Positions 1-7,651 of a stretch of DNA of 14,317 bases are shown piece by piece. The notes under the pieces are model-generated. The model did not search any database, was not told the DNA's origin, and worked only from the letters and a program-made list of their open reading frames with translations. Location: positions 1-14,317 of the forward strand of contig DMYZ01000301.1 of assembly GCA_003483565.1 (NCBI GenBank), given 5' to 3'. Origin of the DNA: Prevotella sp. GTDB lineage: Bacteria > Bacteroidota > Bacteroidia > Bacteroidales > Bacteroidaceae. How positions within the stretch are numbered: the stretch's first letter is position 1; the number at the start of each line of letters is the position of its first letter. The translations under genes were made by a program, and so were the position numbers.

Positions 1-19
1 TTTTAAAGTGGACTCATAT
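1..19 (+). repeat. Left arm of inverted repeat bracketing the locus
   Basis: The first 19 bases, TTTTAAAGTGGACTCATAT, match the reverse complement of 13961-13979 at 18 of 19 positions (the only mismatch is T9 against G). The repeat may continue left of the window. Read outward from the operon, the core begins TGAGTCC, so the TG/CA dinucleotide is what many insertion sequences carry at their tips. Either this is the tip of an element lying to the left, or it is the terminal repeat of a unit containing the operon. No transposase lies between the arms. Confidence 0.75.
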
Positions 20-39
20 ATGAATTTTCTATAATAAAG

Positions 40-71
40 TTGTTCTGAGTCAAAAAGAATTGTTACCTTTG
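40..71 (+). promoter_or_regulatory. Bacteroidota-type promoter of the operon
   Basis: TACCTTTG at 64-71 (TTACCTTTGC at 63-72) fits the Bacteroidota -7 consensus TAnnTTTG. A TTG at 40-42 lies 21 bases upstream, a fair position for the -33 element. The predicted transcript start is near 78-80, leaving a leader of about ten bases before the regulator's ATG at 89. GACTCA (11-16) and TGAGTC (46-51) form a 6-base inverted pair around the -33 region. They could be operator half-sites for the adjacent XRE protein, but the same letters belong to the locus-flanking repeat, so this is weak. I see no comparable promoter between later genes. Confidence 0.7.
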
Positions 72-88
72 CGAAAAATAAACATTAT

Positions 89-307
89 ATGTCGAACATC
101 TTAACATCCTCAAGCCAGATAAGGTTAAAGGAAATCCTTGAGGAACAAGGACGGACAAACCGTTGGTTGGCTCAAAAGATTAATAAATCTGAGAATACAG
201 TATCAAGATGGTGTCATAATAAAGTTCAGCCATCTATTGCAACCTTAAATCAGATTGCAGAGTTACTTAATGTGGATGTAAGAGAACTGTTAAAACCAAC
301 TGAATAA
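89..307 (+). CDS. XRE/Cro-C1 family HTH transcriptional regulator
   Basis: This 72-residue protein is almost entirely one helix-turn-helix domain (residues about 9-66). The turn and recognition helix run through RTNRWLAQKINKSENTVSRW, followed by the usual 'P S I x T L x Q I A E L L N V' helix. It has no ligand or oligomerisation domain, like many small Cro/C1-type regulators that head restriction or defence operons in Bacteroidota. It is the first gene after the promoter and lies 6 bases before the lipoprotein gene, so it is probably an autoregulator of the whole unit. It could equally be an activator; nothing in the sequence separates the two. The start codon lies about ten bases after the predicted transcript start and has no Shine-Dalgarno motif. 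Confidence 0.93.
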   Translation: MSNILTSSSQIRLKEILEEQGRTNRWLAQKINKSENTVSRWCHNKVQPSIATLNQIAELLNVDVRELLKPTE

Positions 308-313
308 GAATAC

Positions 314-1507
314 ATGGGAAATATAAGACCAATCTGCAGATCGCTAGTGTACATTGCTTGCATACTTACAATTGCATTTGCAAGCAGTTGTACTTCATGC
401 TCAAACTATGAGGTTTCCATTCAGAATACCAATGATGATAAAGAGACCTCTGTTAAACCTATTCTTAATGTTTATATTGAGAATTCTGGAAGTATGGACG
501 GGTATTTCTCTGGCAAATCAGATATGAGAGATGACCTATACGGATACGTTAGCGAGCTGAAAGGCTCGACATCAGGACAGAACCTCTTTTACATAAATTC
601 CACCATTATTCCTATACGTCAAAATACTGAAGCCTTTTTCATGGGGCTAAATGCAAACTCCTTTAAAGCCGGTGGTGGCAACAGAACGCATTCAAACATC
701 ATTGATATGATGAAGATGATGTTATCAAAGAGTAATGGCAATACTGTTACTATGTTCGTATCTGATTGTATTCTTGACTTGCCTTCGGTTAACACCAAGA
801 CATTCCTTGACTTTGAGAAGACATCCCTTGCGAACACGTTACGAGACTATAAAAATAAACACAAAGATTTTGGGGTTAGAATTCTGTGTATGCAATCAAG
901 TTTTGATGGCTTCCTTTTCCCAATGGGTCAAACTGCTATTAAAACCGTAGGAAAACGTCCTTACTATATTTGGATTCTTGGATCTAATAAACTCATTAGC
1001 AAGTTAATGAGTAATGACTCTGACGCAAAGTTGGGTAGCAACTTGCAAAATTGTGTAGCATATTCAGATGCTACGTCTTTGCCTATAAATATAGGAAAAA
1101 CAAAGGGACCTATGTCTACGAATGGAGTCGTCAATTTAAGAGGCGGGAACTTGAAATTTGATTTATATGTCAACTTCTCCTCAACACTGCTCGATGAAAA
1201 ATCAATAAAAGACAAAGGAATGTATGACATCTCTCCTTTCTTAGATCTGCAAAATGTTCAAAAAATTAATTATGCAGGAGCGAAATATAGTCATGTATTA
1301 ACTTTTGAACTCCAGCATGCATCGAAAGCCGACAATGCTCAGATTACGATTAAGAAAGATATGCCAGCTTGGGTGAAATCTATGAATGACGAGACTGGTG
1401 ATAAGCCTAAAACAACATGTGGTATCAAATATCTGATTGAAGGAGCGAAAGAAGCCTTCGATGATGACAAGCCTGTTACTATAAATTTACAAATCTCAAA
1501 GAAATAA
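314..1507 (+). CDS. von Willebrand factor A-like lipoprotein
   Basis: A 397-residue secreted lipoprotein. Residues 1-25 are a signal peptide with lipobox ASSC, giving acylation at Cys26 (Cys29 is a less likely site). A VWA-like fold starts near residue 50: the strand ILNVYIENSGSMDG carries a metal-site motif E56-x-S58-x-S60, in which the usual leading Asp is Glu. RTHSNIIDMMKMML supplies a candidate Thr125, and the strand TVTMFVSDC supplies Asp151, the third metal-site position. The rest (about 160-397) is unassigned, and from about 280 looks strand-rich. VWA domains bind protein partners through a metal ion, so the likely role is a periplasmic docking or sensing subunit. The adjacent tubulin-like gene fits the VWA-FtsZ-like association reported for other membrane-remodelling clusters. 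The VWA call is from motifs only. Confidence 0.75.
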   Translation: MGNIRPICRSLVYIACILTIAFASSCTSCSNYEVSIQNTNDDKETSVKPILNVYIENSGSMDGYFSGKSDMRDDLYGYVSELKGSTSGQNLFYINSTIIPIRQNTEAFFMGLNANSFKAGGGNRTHSNIIDMMKMMLSKSNGNTVTMFVSDCILDLPSVNTKTFLDFEKTSLANTLRDYKNKHKDFGVRILCMQSSFDGFLFPMGQTAIKTVGKRPYYIWILGSNKLISKLMSNDSDAKLGSNLQNCVAYSDATSLPINIGKTKGPMSTNGVVNLRGGNLKFDLYVNFSSTLLDEKSIKDKGMYDISPFLDLQNVQKINYAGAKYSHVLTFELQHASKADNAQITIKKDMPAWVKSMNDETGDKPKTTCGIKYLIEGAKEAFDDDKPVTINLQISKK

Positions 1508-1510
1508 TAT

Positions 1511-1960
1511 ATGGACTTTTTCTCAATCCTATACTCTTGGTTAGTAGGATGGTATGGTCAAGATCTTGACCAGTTCCTATGTGACCCTTCAGAAGGGTTA
1601 AATTATCTCATTATTGGGATAATAACGATTGTCGTAACTGTGTTTTTTGGTTTACTATACTACAAAATCATAGACAAACCCAAGTGGGCACATTGGTATT
1701 GTTGGTTAACAACCTTAGTAATAAATATCATTGTTAACTTTTGGTGGTCATGGCAATGGGTCTTGCAAAATCTATACGATGGAGACATGGCTGTTACAGA
1801 CCCAACAACAGGTAAATTGACGACCTATGTAACAGAAGATAACTGCCTAATGTTCGGTATTGCAAACTCTATAATGGCAACTTTAATATTCATCGTGTTG
1901 TCATTTGCAGTATTCAGATTCATTAGTACTAATTGCAAATACTCACCTCTTTGTAAATAG
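1511..1960 (+). CDS. Three-helix inner-membrane protein, unknown function
   Basis: The 149-residue product has three clear hydrophobic helices (about 31-52, 60-84 and 112-138). It has a tryptophan-rich stretch around the second helix and a polar loop at about 88-111. There is no cleavable signal peptide and no motif I recognise. Its start lies 3 bases after the preceding stop and its stop lies 2 bases before the tubulin-like gene, implying translational coupling. Position alone suggests it links the periplasmic VWA lipoprotein to the cytoplasmic tubulin-like protein, but that is inference. A small membrane anchor for a filament is one reasonable guess. Confidence 0.85.
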   Translation: MDFFSILYSWLVGWYGQDLDQFLCDPSEGLNYLIIGIITIVVTVFFGLLYYKIIDKPKWAHWYCWLTTLVINIIVNFWWSWQWVLQNLYDGDMAVTDPTTGKLTTYVTEDNCLMFGIANSIMATLIFIVLSFAVFRFISTNCKYSPLCK

Positions 1961-1962
1961 CT

Positions 1963-3405
1963 ATGAACAAACTATATATCTTTGCAATTGGCGGCACAGG
2001 TTCTAGAGTCCTTAGATCCTTAACGATGATGTTGGCTTCGGGCGTTAAACTTGGAGTTGATACCATCGTGCCTATCATAATCGATCCCGATACGGCCAAT
2101 GCAGATTTGACTCGTACAGTCACTCTTATGAACGATTATACGAATCTGAATAGAAGTCTAAAATTTTCGAGTGGCTCTGAGAATAGGTTCTTTAAAACCT
2201 CAATCGAGAAAAAGCAGAAGGATTACACACTTCCTTTTGATAATATCGGTGGGGTTAGTTTTGAATCTTTCTTAGAGGTCGATTCCATGGATAGAGAGGA
2301 TCAAGCTCTTGTAAGGATGCTATTCTCGCAGAAGAATTTAGATTCCCAAATGGATGTAGGGTTCAAAGGAAATCCTAACATTGGTAGTGTTGTACTTAAC
2401 CAAATCTTTGATTCTGAAGAGTTCGGTGCTATTGCGAATTCCTTCAGCGACGGAGATGAAATTTTCATTATAAGTTCTATTTTCGGAGGAACAGGAGCAA
2501 GTGGTTTCCCTATGCTCTTAAAGTCTTTGAGGACATCAGACAAGTTTACCAATAGTGCCCTAATCAACAAGGCAATCATTGGAGCTGTTACACTATTGCC
2601 TTACTTTAAGGTAGCAGGAAGCAATGATGAAACTAAAGAAATCAAGTCAGGGACGTTTATATCAAAAGCAAAGTCTGCATTGTCTTACTATGGATCCAAT
2701 ATCGTTAGTGGTGATGCAGCTGTTGACGATTTGTATTTCCTTGGCGATGATGTTAATGATAAAGTCTATGAATACAGCGAAGGAGGCTCTACCCAGAAGA
2801 ACAATGCCCATCTAATAGAGTTCTTAGCCGCAACAGCTATTGTTGATTTTACACTACGGCAAGACAAACGTGGTGCTGATGATCCTGTTCAAACCAATAA
2901 TCACGAATTAGGCATTCGTGACCTGGAAGGGCAAACAAGCGTTCATTTTTCGTCATTCTATGATGGTTTGGATAATATGCTGTACTATCCACTGACACAA
3001 TTCTCGATGATGGCTAATACATTCAAAGAGGATTATTCATACTTGACAGAAACATTGGCTGCGACAAAGAGCCTTTCAGACTTTTATTCAAGTTCTTTTA
3101 TAAAGAATTTGAAATCCTTCATGGATAAATATCAAGAATGGCTGAAAGAAATGGACGGTAATGTACGAGCTCTGCAGCTTTTCAACTTCGATTGCGGGAA
3201 GAAGCCGTTCAATCTTATTAATGGCGAAGTTGGAGCGAAATCACATTGGTATAGTCTTAAAAAAGACTATGAAGTTGTAGAAGCTTCATTGAACAGCAAC
3301 TCTGGAAAAGCGAAGGAAGTAGAAAAAGATTCCAACCCAAGTATGTTCTTGGAGATGTTCTCTCGTGCAACAAAGGAATTAATAAAAAAGAAACTTAATC
3401 ACTAA
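1963..3405 (+). CDS. Tubulin/FtsZ-like GTPase (Tubulin_2-like)
   Basis: A 480-residue cytoplasmic protein with the landmarks of the tubulin/FtsZ superfamily. The N-terminal strand and glycine loop FAIGGTGSRVLRSL (about 7-20) is the first nucleotide loop. IIIDPDTANADL (about 38-49) follows as the second strand with acidic loop. The signature loop IFGGTGASGFP (about 173-183) corresponds to the GGGTGSG motif that holds the GTP phosphates. GAVTLLPYF (about 207-215) then NAHLIEFLAATAIVDF (about 281-296) fit the next strand and the core helix. It diverges from cell-division FtsZ and resembles the 'tubulin-like' families found in accessory operons. A polymer or switch role with GTP is inferred. The VWA and OmpA/MotB genes nearby match the context reported for an FtsZ-like membrane-remodelling family. 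Confidence 0.85.
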   Translation: MNKLYIFAIGGTGSRVLRSLTMMLASGVKLGVDTIVPIIIDPDTANADLTRTVTLMNDYTNLNRSLKFSSGSENRFFKTSIEKKQKDYTLPFDNIGGVSFESFLEVDSMDREDQALVRMLFSQKNLDSQMDVGFKGNPNIGSVVLNQIFDSEEFGAIANSFSDGDEIFIISSIFGGTGASGFPMLLKSLRTSDKFTNSALINKAIIGAVTLLPYFKVAGSNDETKEIKSGTFISKAKSALSYYGSNIVSGDAAVDDLYFLGDDVNDKVYEYSEGGSTQKNNAHLIEFLAATAIVDFTLRQDKRGADDPVQTNNHELGIRDLEGQTSVHFSSFYDGLDNMLYYPLTQFSMMANTFKEDYSYLTETLAATKSLSDFYSSSFIKNLKSFMDKYQEWLKEMDGNVRALQLFNFDCGKKPFNLINGEVGAKSHWYSLKKDYEVVEASLNSNSGKAKEVEKDSNPSMFLEMFSRATKELIKKKLNH

Positions 3406-3409
3406 GGTT

Positions 3410-6400
3410 ATGTCCAAAATATTTCGACTTTTTAAGGAAGGTGCGGAGACCTTTGAGGATTGGCATTCATCAAGTGCTTTCCCATATAACTCCACACATC
3501 TTCAAGAAATCAGCGATCCTGAAGGTGATAATTCACGTAATGAGATTACGTCAATCCCATCACCTTTTGCAAGAATTGATATAGCGAAACATGCCTTCGA
3601 TGAAGTGAACAAGCAAGGTATGGAGGGCACCACAATATACCATAAGACCGTGTCAGATGTCTTAGATGTAGGTGAGATTTTCTTCAATTACGATAAATTG
3701 AGTGATATTGTTGAAATCATTCAGTGGAATCCTTCTCGTATTCAACAGTTGAGCTCTTCTGCTAGTAAAGGTAAGAGGTTCTTGGGAGAAGCCCTTGAAA
3801 CTTATCTTACATCTGACAAGGGAACGTATAACTTCGATGATAAGCAGAGTATTTATATTCTCAATTATAAAGGGAAGAAAGCTCGCCATACATTAGACAT
3901 CATTGGAGCTACGTCTCCTGCAACACTATTCTTCAGCTCTGCTAATGACTTGTCATATCTGGCAAATGAGATAAGTTTCGGCACAGACCATCCTTTCGAC
4001 AAGGACTACTGCCCATTATTCAAACGTGATTTTGAATACGTAAAGGCATGGTTCGTATTGCGTAAAGCGATTCCAAACTTTGCGTCACGAATGCCAGAAG
4101 TCAGCAAGTATCTTGACAATACTCTTGCTAAAATTGCTGATAATGATCAACGTGCAGAATTGATTCGTATCAACGGTAGTGAGACATCACAATACGGTAC
4201 CATAAATACAACTGGTAATGGTCAATCATTCATTGTCGAGGTTTTTGGACAAGCTATACTCGGCAAGGTCATAAAGCCTGTTGATAATAGTGATTTTACT
4301 ATCGTACCAACAACCGAAATAGCAGAAAGGCCATTAGTTCTTCCTGTTGAAGGCAGTAACATATATAAGGATTTCCTCTATACCCAAGGGGCATTCGGAA
4401 CAGAGGCTCATGCTCCATACGTGGAAAATAATCCATGTGGAAAGCGTAAGCTTCCTTATGATGGTAGAACGCAAGATTACCTCACCATTAGCGACTTCCT
4501 TGAAGACTATATAATACGCGTTCCTCACAAACTGAACTCGGAGCATTATGTGAATGCCATGACATTCACAGAAACCGATAATGCTGCTCAAGGACAGGAA
4601 GTGACATATCTAATTCCGCTGAAGCCCAAGTTCTTTGAATTTTTTAGGGCTGAAGATTTGCAGAACGATTTCCAAGACAATAAGCTCGGCCTGAAAATAG
4701 ATCAGCTTACAGGAGGCGTTGTTGTCACTTTGCAAATTCCTGTAAAAGGCCATGCCCGTCAAAAGGTCGTGACATATCAACGTCGTTATGCAGGAAATGC
4801 AGATTTGACTAATAACAAGGGCGGAATCGAGACATTTGATTTCGATTCTTTCGTTATGCCTCTTGTACGTGACAACGATGAAAGCAGAGCATTCTATACG
4901 ATTGGCTGTATTTCAGTAAAAAGCAGAGATTACAACTTGAAATTCTTCAAGGGAAACAAAGCTATAGATTGTTCTTCTGATTGCCGTAACTTAAATAGTT
5001 CCGAGGAGTACAAATCTACGACTTATACTGTTTCTGGAACAAATTTTGATTACATTGCAGTCTCTAATGAGGATGGAATTTGTGGCGTTATCGTGCCGAA
5101 GTTCAAGCAAAATCTTGGTACCTCTGCTTTCCATTTCAGCATTGATGTGGGAACTTCAAATACTCATATTGCATATCAAAAACAAGGATCTGCAAAGATA
5201 GAAGATTTCCACTATGACAATGGAGATTCTCCTATTTCAACAGTATTTGTTCCAACAAAAAGAATCGTTGCTGGAAAAGAATGGCCAGCAGGTCTGGCAC
5301 AAGAAGAAGGCTTAATAGAGGCAGATTATCTGCCCGTGATTTTTGGAGAGAAGTCAATATATGGCTTCCCAACAAGAACAGATTTGTCTTGCGCCCACTC
5401 GTATCGTCCTGGTGCTAACAACATACCTTTTGGCTTGTTCAATGCGTCTATGACATATGACAAGCTGAACAAGAAGGATTATAATGATGATAAGACTAAC
5501 ATCAAATGGGAAAGTGATGCGAATCTGCTACGCGACTATATCAGTTGCTTGCTCTTGATGGTACGTAATAAAGTTCTTCTGAATGATGGCAATCTTAGTA
5601 AAACTACAATAACGTGGTTTTTCCCAACGAGTATGCCTATCAAACGAAAGAATCTTCTGAAGCAGGTATGGGACGAGCTTTTTAAAAGATACATCACAGA
5701 CAACGGTACAACAAACTCTCTTACAGAGTCATCTGCACCTGTGTATTATCTTTTCAAAAGTCAGGCAGCAACCACCAACATGATTAGTATCGATATTGGT
5801 GGAGGAACTACAGATATGGCTTTTGCAAAGCAGAATAAGATTCTTTCAGTTTCTTCTTTCCGCTTTGCAAGTAATGCCTTGTTTGAAAACCAGTTGGCTC
5901 CAGACAATCTTAACAATGGTATTGTGGATTACTTTAAGAATGTCATATTGCAAAATATAGAAAAGAACGACCCAGATGGTGATGGGCAGCTCCTCAATGA
6001 TATTTCAAAAATGTATGAAGAGGACTCCCATTCTAATCCTGCAAATATGGCATCGTTCTTGTTCTCTCTTAAAGATAATTCCATGTTGAAGGATTTGAAC
6101 AAGGATGTAATTGACTTCAATGAAATTCTGAACAAGAATGAAGATTTCAAAATAGTATTTATCCTGTTCTATACTGCAATCCTATACCATGTAGCAAAGA
6201 TAATCAAGTATAAAGATTATGAATTGCCGAATATCATTTCTTTCAGTGGAAATGGCAGTCGTCTGTTAAAGGTCATTACGACCAACATGGAGGATCTGGC
6301 AGACTATTCTCTTATGGTGCTGAAAGATATTAGCGGAAAGACAACAACCAACAAACTTAAGATAGTTGGTCTCGGTTCGAATGATAATCCAAAAGCAGTA

Positions 6401-6826
6401 ACGTGCTATGGAGGACTCAAAGCACAAGAAAGCACTTTGGATTCTGATCCTGAAGTATCCTTAAGATCTGACGGATTGGCCGAAGTAGATAAGGAAAAGG
6501 GGATGGAGGAAGTGCTTCATGACGAAAACTACCTGCAGATGGTAGTTGACGGGGTGAAAGACTTCTTTAAATACGCCCTTCACGATCTGCCAAGTATCCA
6601 CAAGTATAACTATGACGATCACTTTGGCGTAACTCCTCAATCTCTGCGTATAGCACGCTCTTGTGTGAATGGAGATATTAGGGCATATCTTGAGAAGGGA
6701 ATCAGCCTTCATCTTACGGAAGATTCAGAAGAAAAATTGTCCCAGACAATGTTCTTCTTACCTATTAAAGGTGTACTTGATGACATTTCGACAAGTATTG
6801 CAGAATCACTAAATGAAATTCAATGA
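3410..6826 (+). CDS. Large protein with C-terminal actin/Hsp70-type ATPase domain
   Basis: At 1138 residues this is the largest product. The second half has the actin/Hsp70/FtsA nucleotide motifs in order: phosphate-1 loop FSIDVGTSNTHIAY with Asp579, phosphate-2 loop SIDIGGGTTDMAF with Asp795, and adenosine-type motif FSGNGSRLL (about 945-953). The first 560 residues match no domain I recognise; they contain several strand-rich stretches and no signal peptide or membrane helix. The spacing between the two phosphate loops (about 216 residues) suits an actin-fold core with insertions. A tail of about 150 residues follows. Large actin-fold proteins such as SrfB are known in virulence-associated operons; I cannot claim orthology. 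It begins 4 bases after the tubulin-like gene and overlaps the next gene, so the two cytoskeletal-type NTPases are probably made together. Confidence 0.85.
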   Translation: MSKIFRLFKEGAETFEDWHSSSAFPYNSTHLQEISDPEGDNSRNEITSIPSPFARIDIAKHAFDEVNKQGMEGTTIYHKTVSDVLDVGEIFFNYDKLSDIVEIIQWNPSRIQQLSSSASKGKRFLGEALETYLTSDKGTYNFDDKQSIYILNYKGKKARHTLDIIGATSPATLFFSSANDLSYLANEISFGTDHPFDKDYCPLFKRDFEYVKAWFVLRKAIPNFASRMPEVSKYLDNTLAKIADNDQRAELIRINGSETSQYGTINTTGNGQSFIVEVFGQAILGKVIKPVDNSDFTIVPTTEIAERPLVLPVEGSNIYKDFLYTQGAFGTEAHAPYVENNPCGKRKLPYDGRTQDYLTISDFLEDYIIRVPHKLNSEHYVNAMTFTETDNAAQGQEVTYLIPLKPKFFEFFRAEDLQNDFQDNKLGLKIDQLTGGVVVTLQIPVKGHARQKVVTYQRRYAGNADLTNNKGGIETFDFDSFVMPLVRDNDESRAFYTIGCISVKSRDYNLKFFKGNKAIDCSSDCRNLNSSEEYKSTTYTVSGTNFDYIAVSNEDGICGVIVPKFKQNLGTSAFHFSIDVGTSNTHIAYQKQGSAKIEDFHYDNGDSPISTVFVPTKRIVAGKEWPAGLAQEEGLIEADYLPVIFGEKSIYGFPTRTDLSCAHSYRPGANNIPFGLFNASMTYDKLNKKDYNDDKTNIKWESDANLLRDYISCLLLMVRNKVLLNDGNLSKTTITWFFPTSMPIKRKNLLKQVWDELFKRYITDNGTTNSLTESSAPVYYLFKSQAATTNMISIDIGGGTTDMAFAKQNKILSVSSFRFASNALFENQLAPDNLNNGIVDYFKNVILQNIEKNDPDGDGQLLNDISKMYEEDSHSNPANMASFLFSLKDNSMLKDLNKDVIDFNEILNKNEDFKIVFILFYTAILYHVAKIIKYKDYELPNIISFSGNGSRLLKVITTNMEDLADYSLMVLKDISGKTTTNKLKIVGLGSNDNPKAVTCYGGLKAQESTLDSDPEVSLRSDGLAEVDKEKGMEEVLHDENYLQMVVDGVKDFFKYALHDLPSIHKYNYDDHFGVTPQSLRIARSCVNGDIRAYLEKGISLHLTEDSEEKLSQTMFFLPIKGVLDDISTSIAESLNEIQ

Positions 6827-7641
6827 TGAAAAATAAATTATTGAGCGTTTTGATGATTATAGGTACGCTATTCTGCAGCGTCTCAATGTTCGCAGAGAGC
6901 ATACCGGCAGATTCAACAAATAATGCTACAGGATCATTACCAGATTCAGTAGCCCAAATGGTTCGTGCAAATGCTGATGCTATCGAAAAGATTAATGACT
7001 TAAATAGTTTTCATAATCTTCTCCTTATAATCATCGGTGTACTGCTTGTTGTATGCTTAATTCTTGTCGGATTATTGACATACTCCAAAATACACTCCAA
7101 GGGTAATAGGGTGCTTAAATCTCTAAGAGAAGATGTTAAAGAAATGAGTGACAGCCTCATTCTACTCAAGCAGCAGACGCTGACGAATACTGATCTGAAT
7201 CGTGCTTTGACTCCTATCAGAAGTCAAATAGATAACCTTCAGTTAAGAGTCAATCAAGAGATGTCCCAAAAGTCTTCTAGCAAAAAAGAAGTTAAACAAA
7301 GTGTTCTTTCAGAGCAGGTTCATGTTCAATTTCTAAAAGCGGATAAGAACGATGGCTTCTTCTTTGAAGGTAGTGACAAAAACGATGGTGGTTGCCAATT
7401 CAAGGTTACTTATAGTTCAAAGCATGATGGGGCAAAGGCAAGTCTGGAACTAATCACAGATTTGAATAACATAAAATCAATCCCAGGAGAATTCTTCAGA
7501 AGGGCCTTCAAGGTAACTGGAAAAACTACAGTGAAAGAAGCAACTCATATGAAGATGTTGGGTAGCGGAATTTGCCAATATGACCAAAAGGACTGTGTTT
7601 GGAGAATAATACGTCCTATTGAGATACAAATTTTCAAATAG
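6823..7641 (+). CDS. Membrane-anchored coiled-coil protein with C-terminal beta domain
   Basis: A 272-residue protein with an N-terminal hydrophobic signal (about 5-24, possibly cleaved after SMFA) and a short periplasmic segment. A strong transmembrane helix (about 65-87) is followed by basic residues, placing the rest in the cytoplasm. A helical, probably coiled-coil stretch (about 95-155) leads to a globular, strand-rich domain (about 165-272) that I do not recognise. The start ATG overlaps the upstream stop (ATGA); a second ATG at 6826-6828 could be used instead. Just before the stator genes, it is a plausible adaptor between the actin/tubulin-like proteins and the membrane motor. That role is inferred from order and topology only. 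Confidence 0.8.
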   Translation: MMKNKLLSVLMIIGTLFCSVSMFAESIPADSTNNATGSLPDSVAQMVRANADAIEKINDLNSFHNLLLIIIGVLLVVCLILVGLLTYSKIHSKGNRVLKSLREDVKEMSDSLILLKQQTLTNTDLNRALTPIRSQIDNLQLRVNQEMSQKSSSKKEVKQSVLSEQVHVQFLKADKNDGFFFEGSDKNDGGCQFKVTYSSKHDGAKASLELITDLNNIKSIPGEFFRRAFKVTGKTTVKEATHMKMLGSGICQYDQKDCVWRIIRPIEIQIFK

Positions 7642-7651
7642 AAATTAAGAT

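Noticed and set aside
1977..1984. TATCTTTG, a match to the TAnnTTTG promoter consensus
   Set aside because: It lies just inside the tubulin-like gene after its ATG, so a transcript from it would lack that start. The -33 spacing (TTTG at 1950-1953) is too long.
1963..3405. Cell-division ftsZ
   Set aside because: The loop is GGTGASG rather than the FtsZ GGGTGTG form, the length and C-terminus differ, and no division or cell-wall genes flank it.
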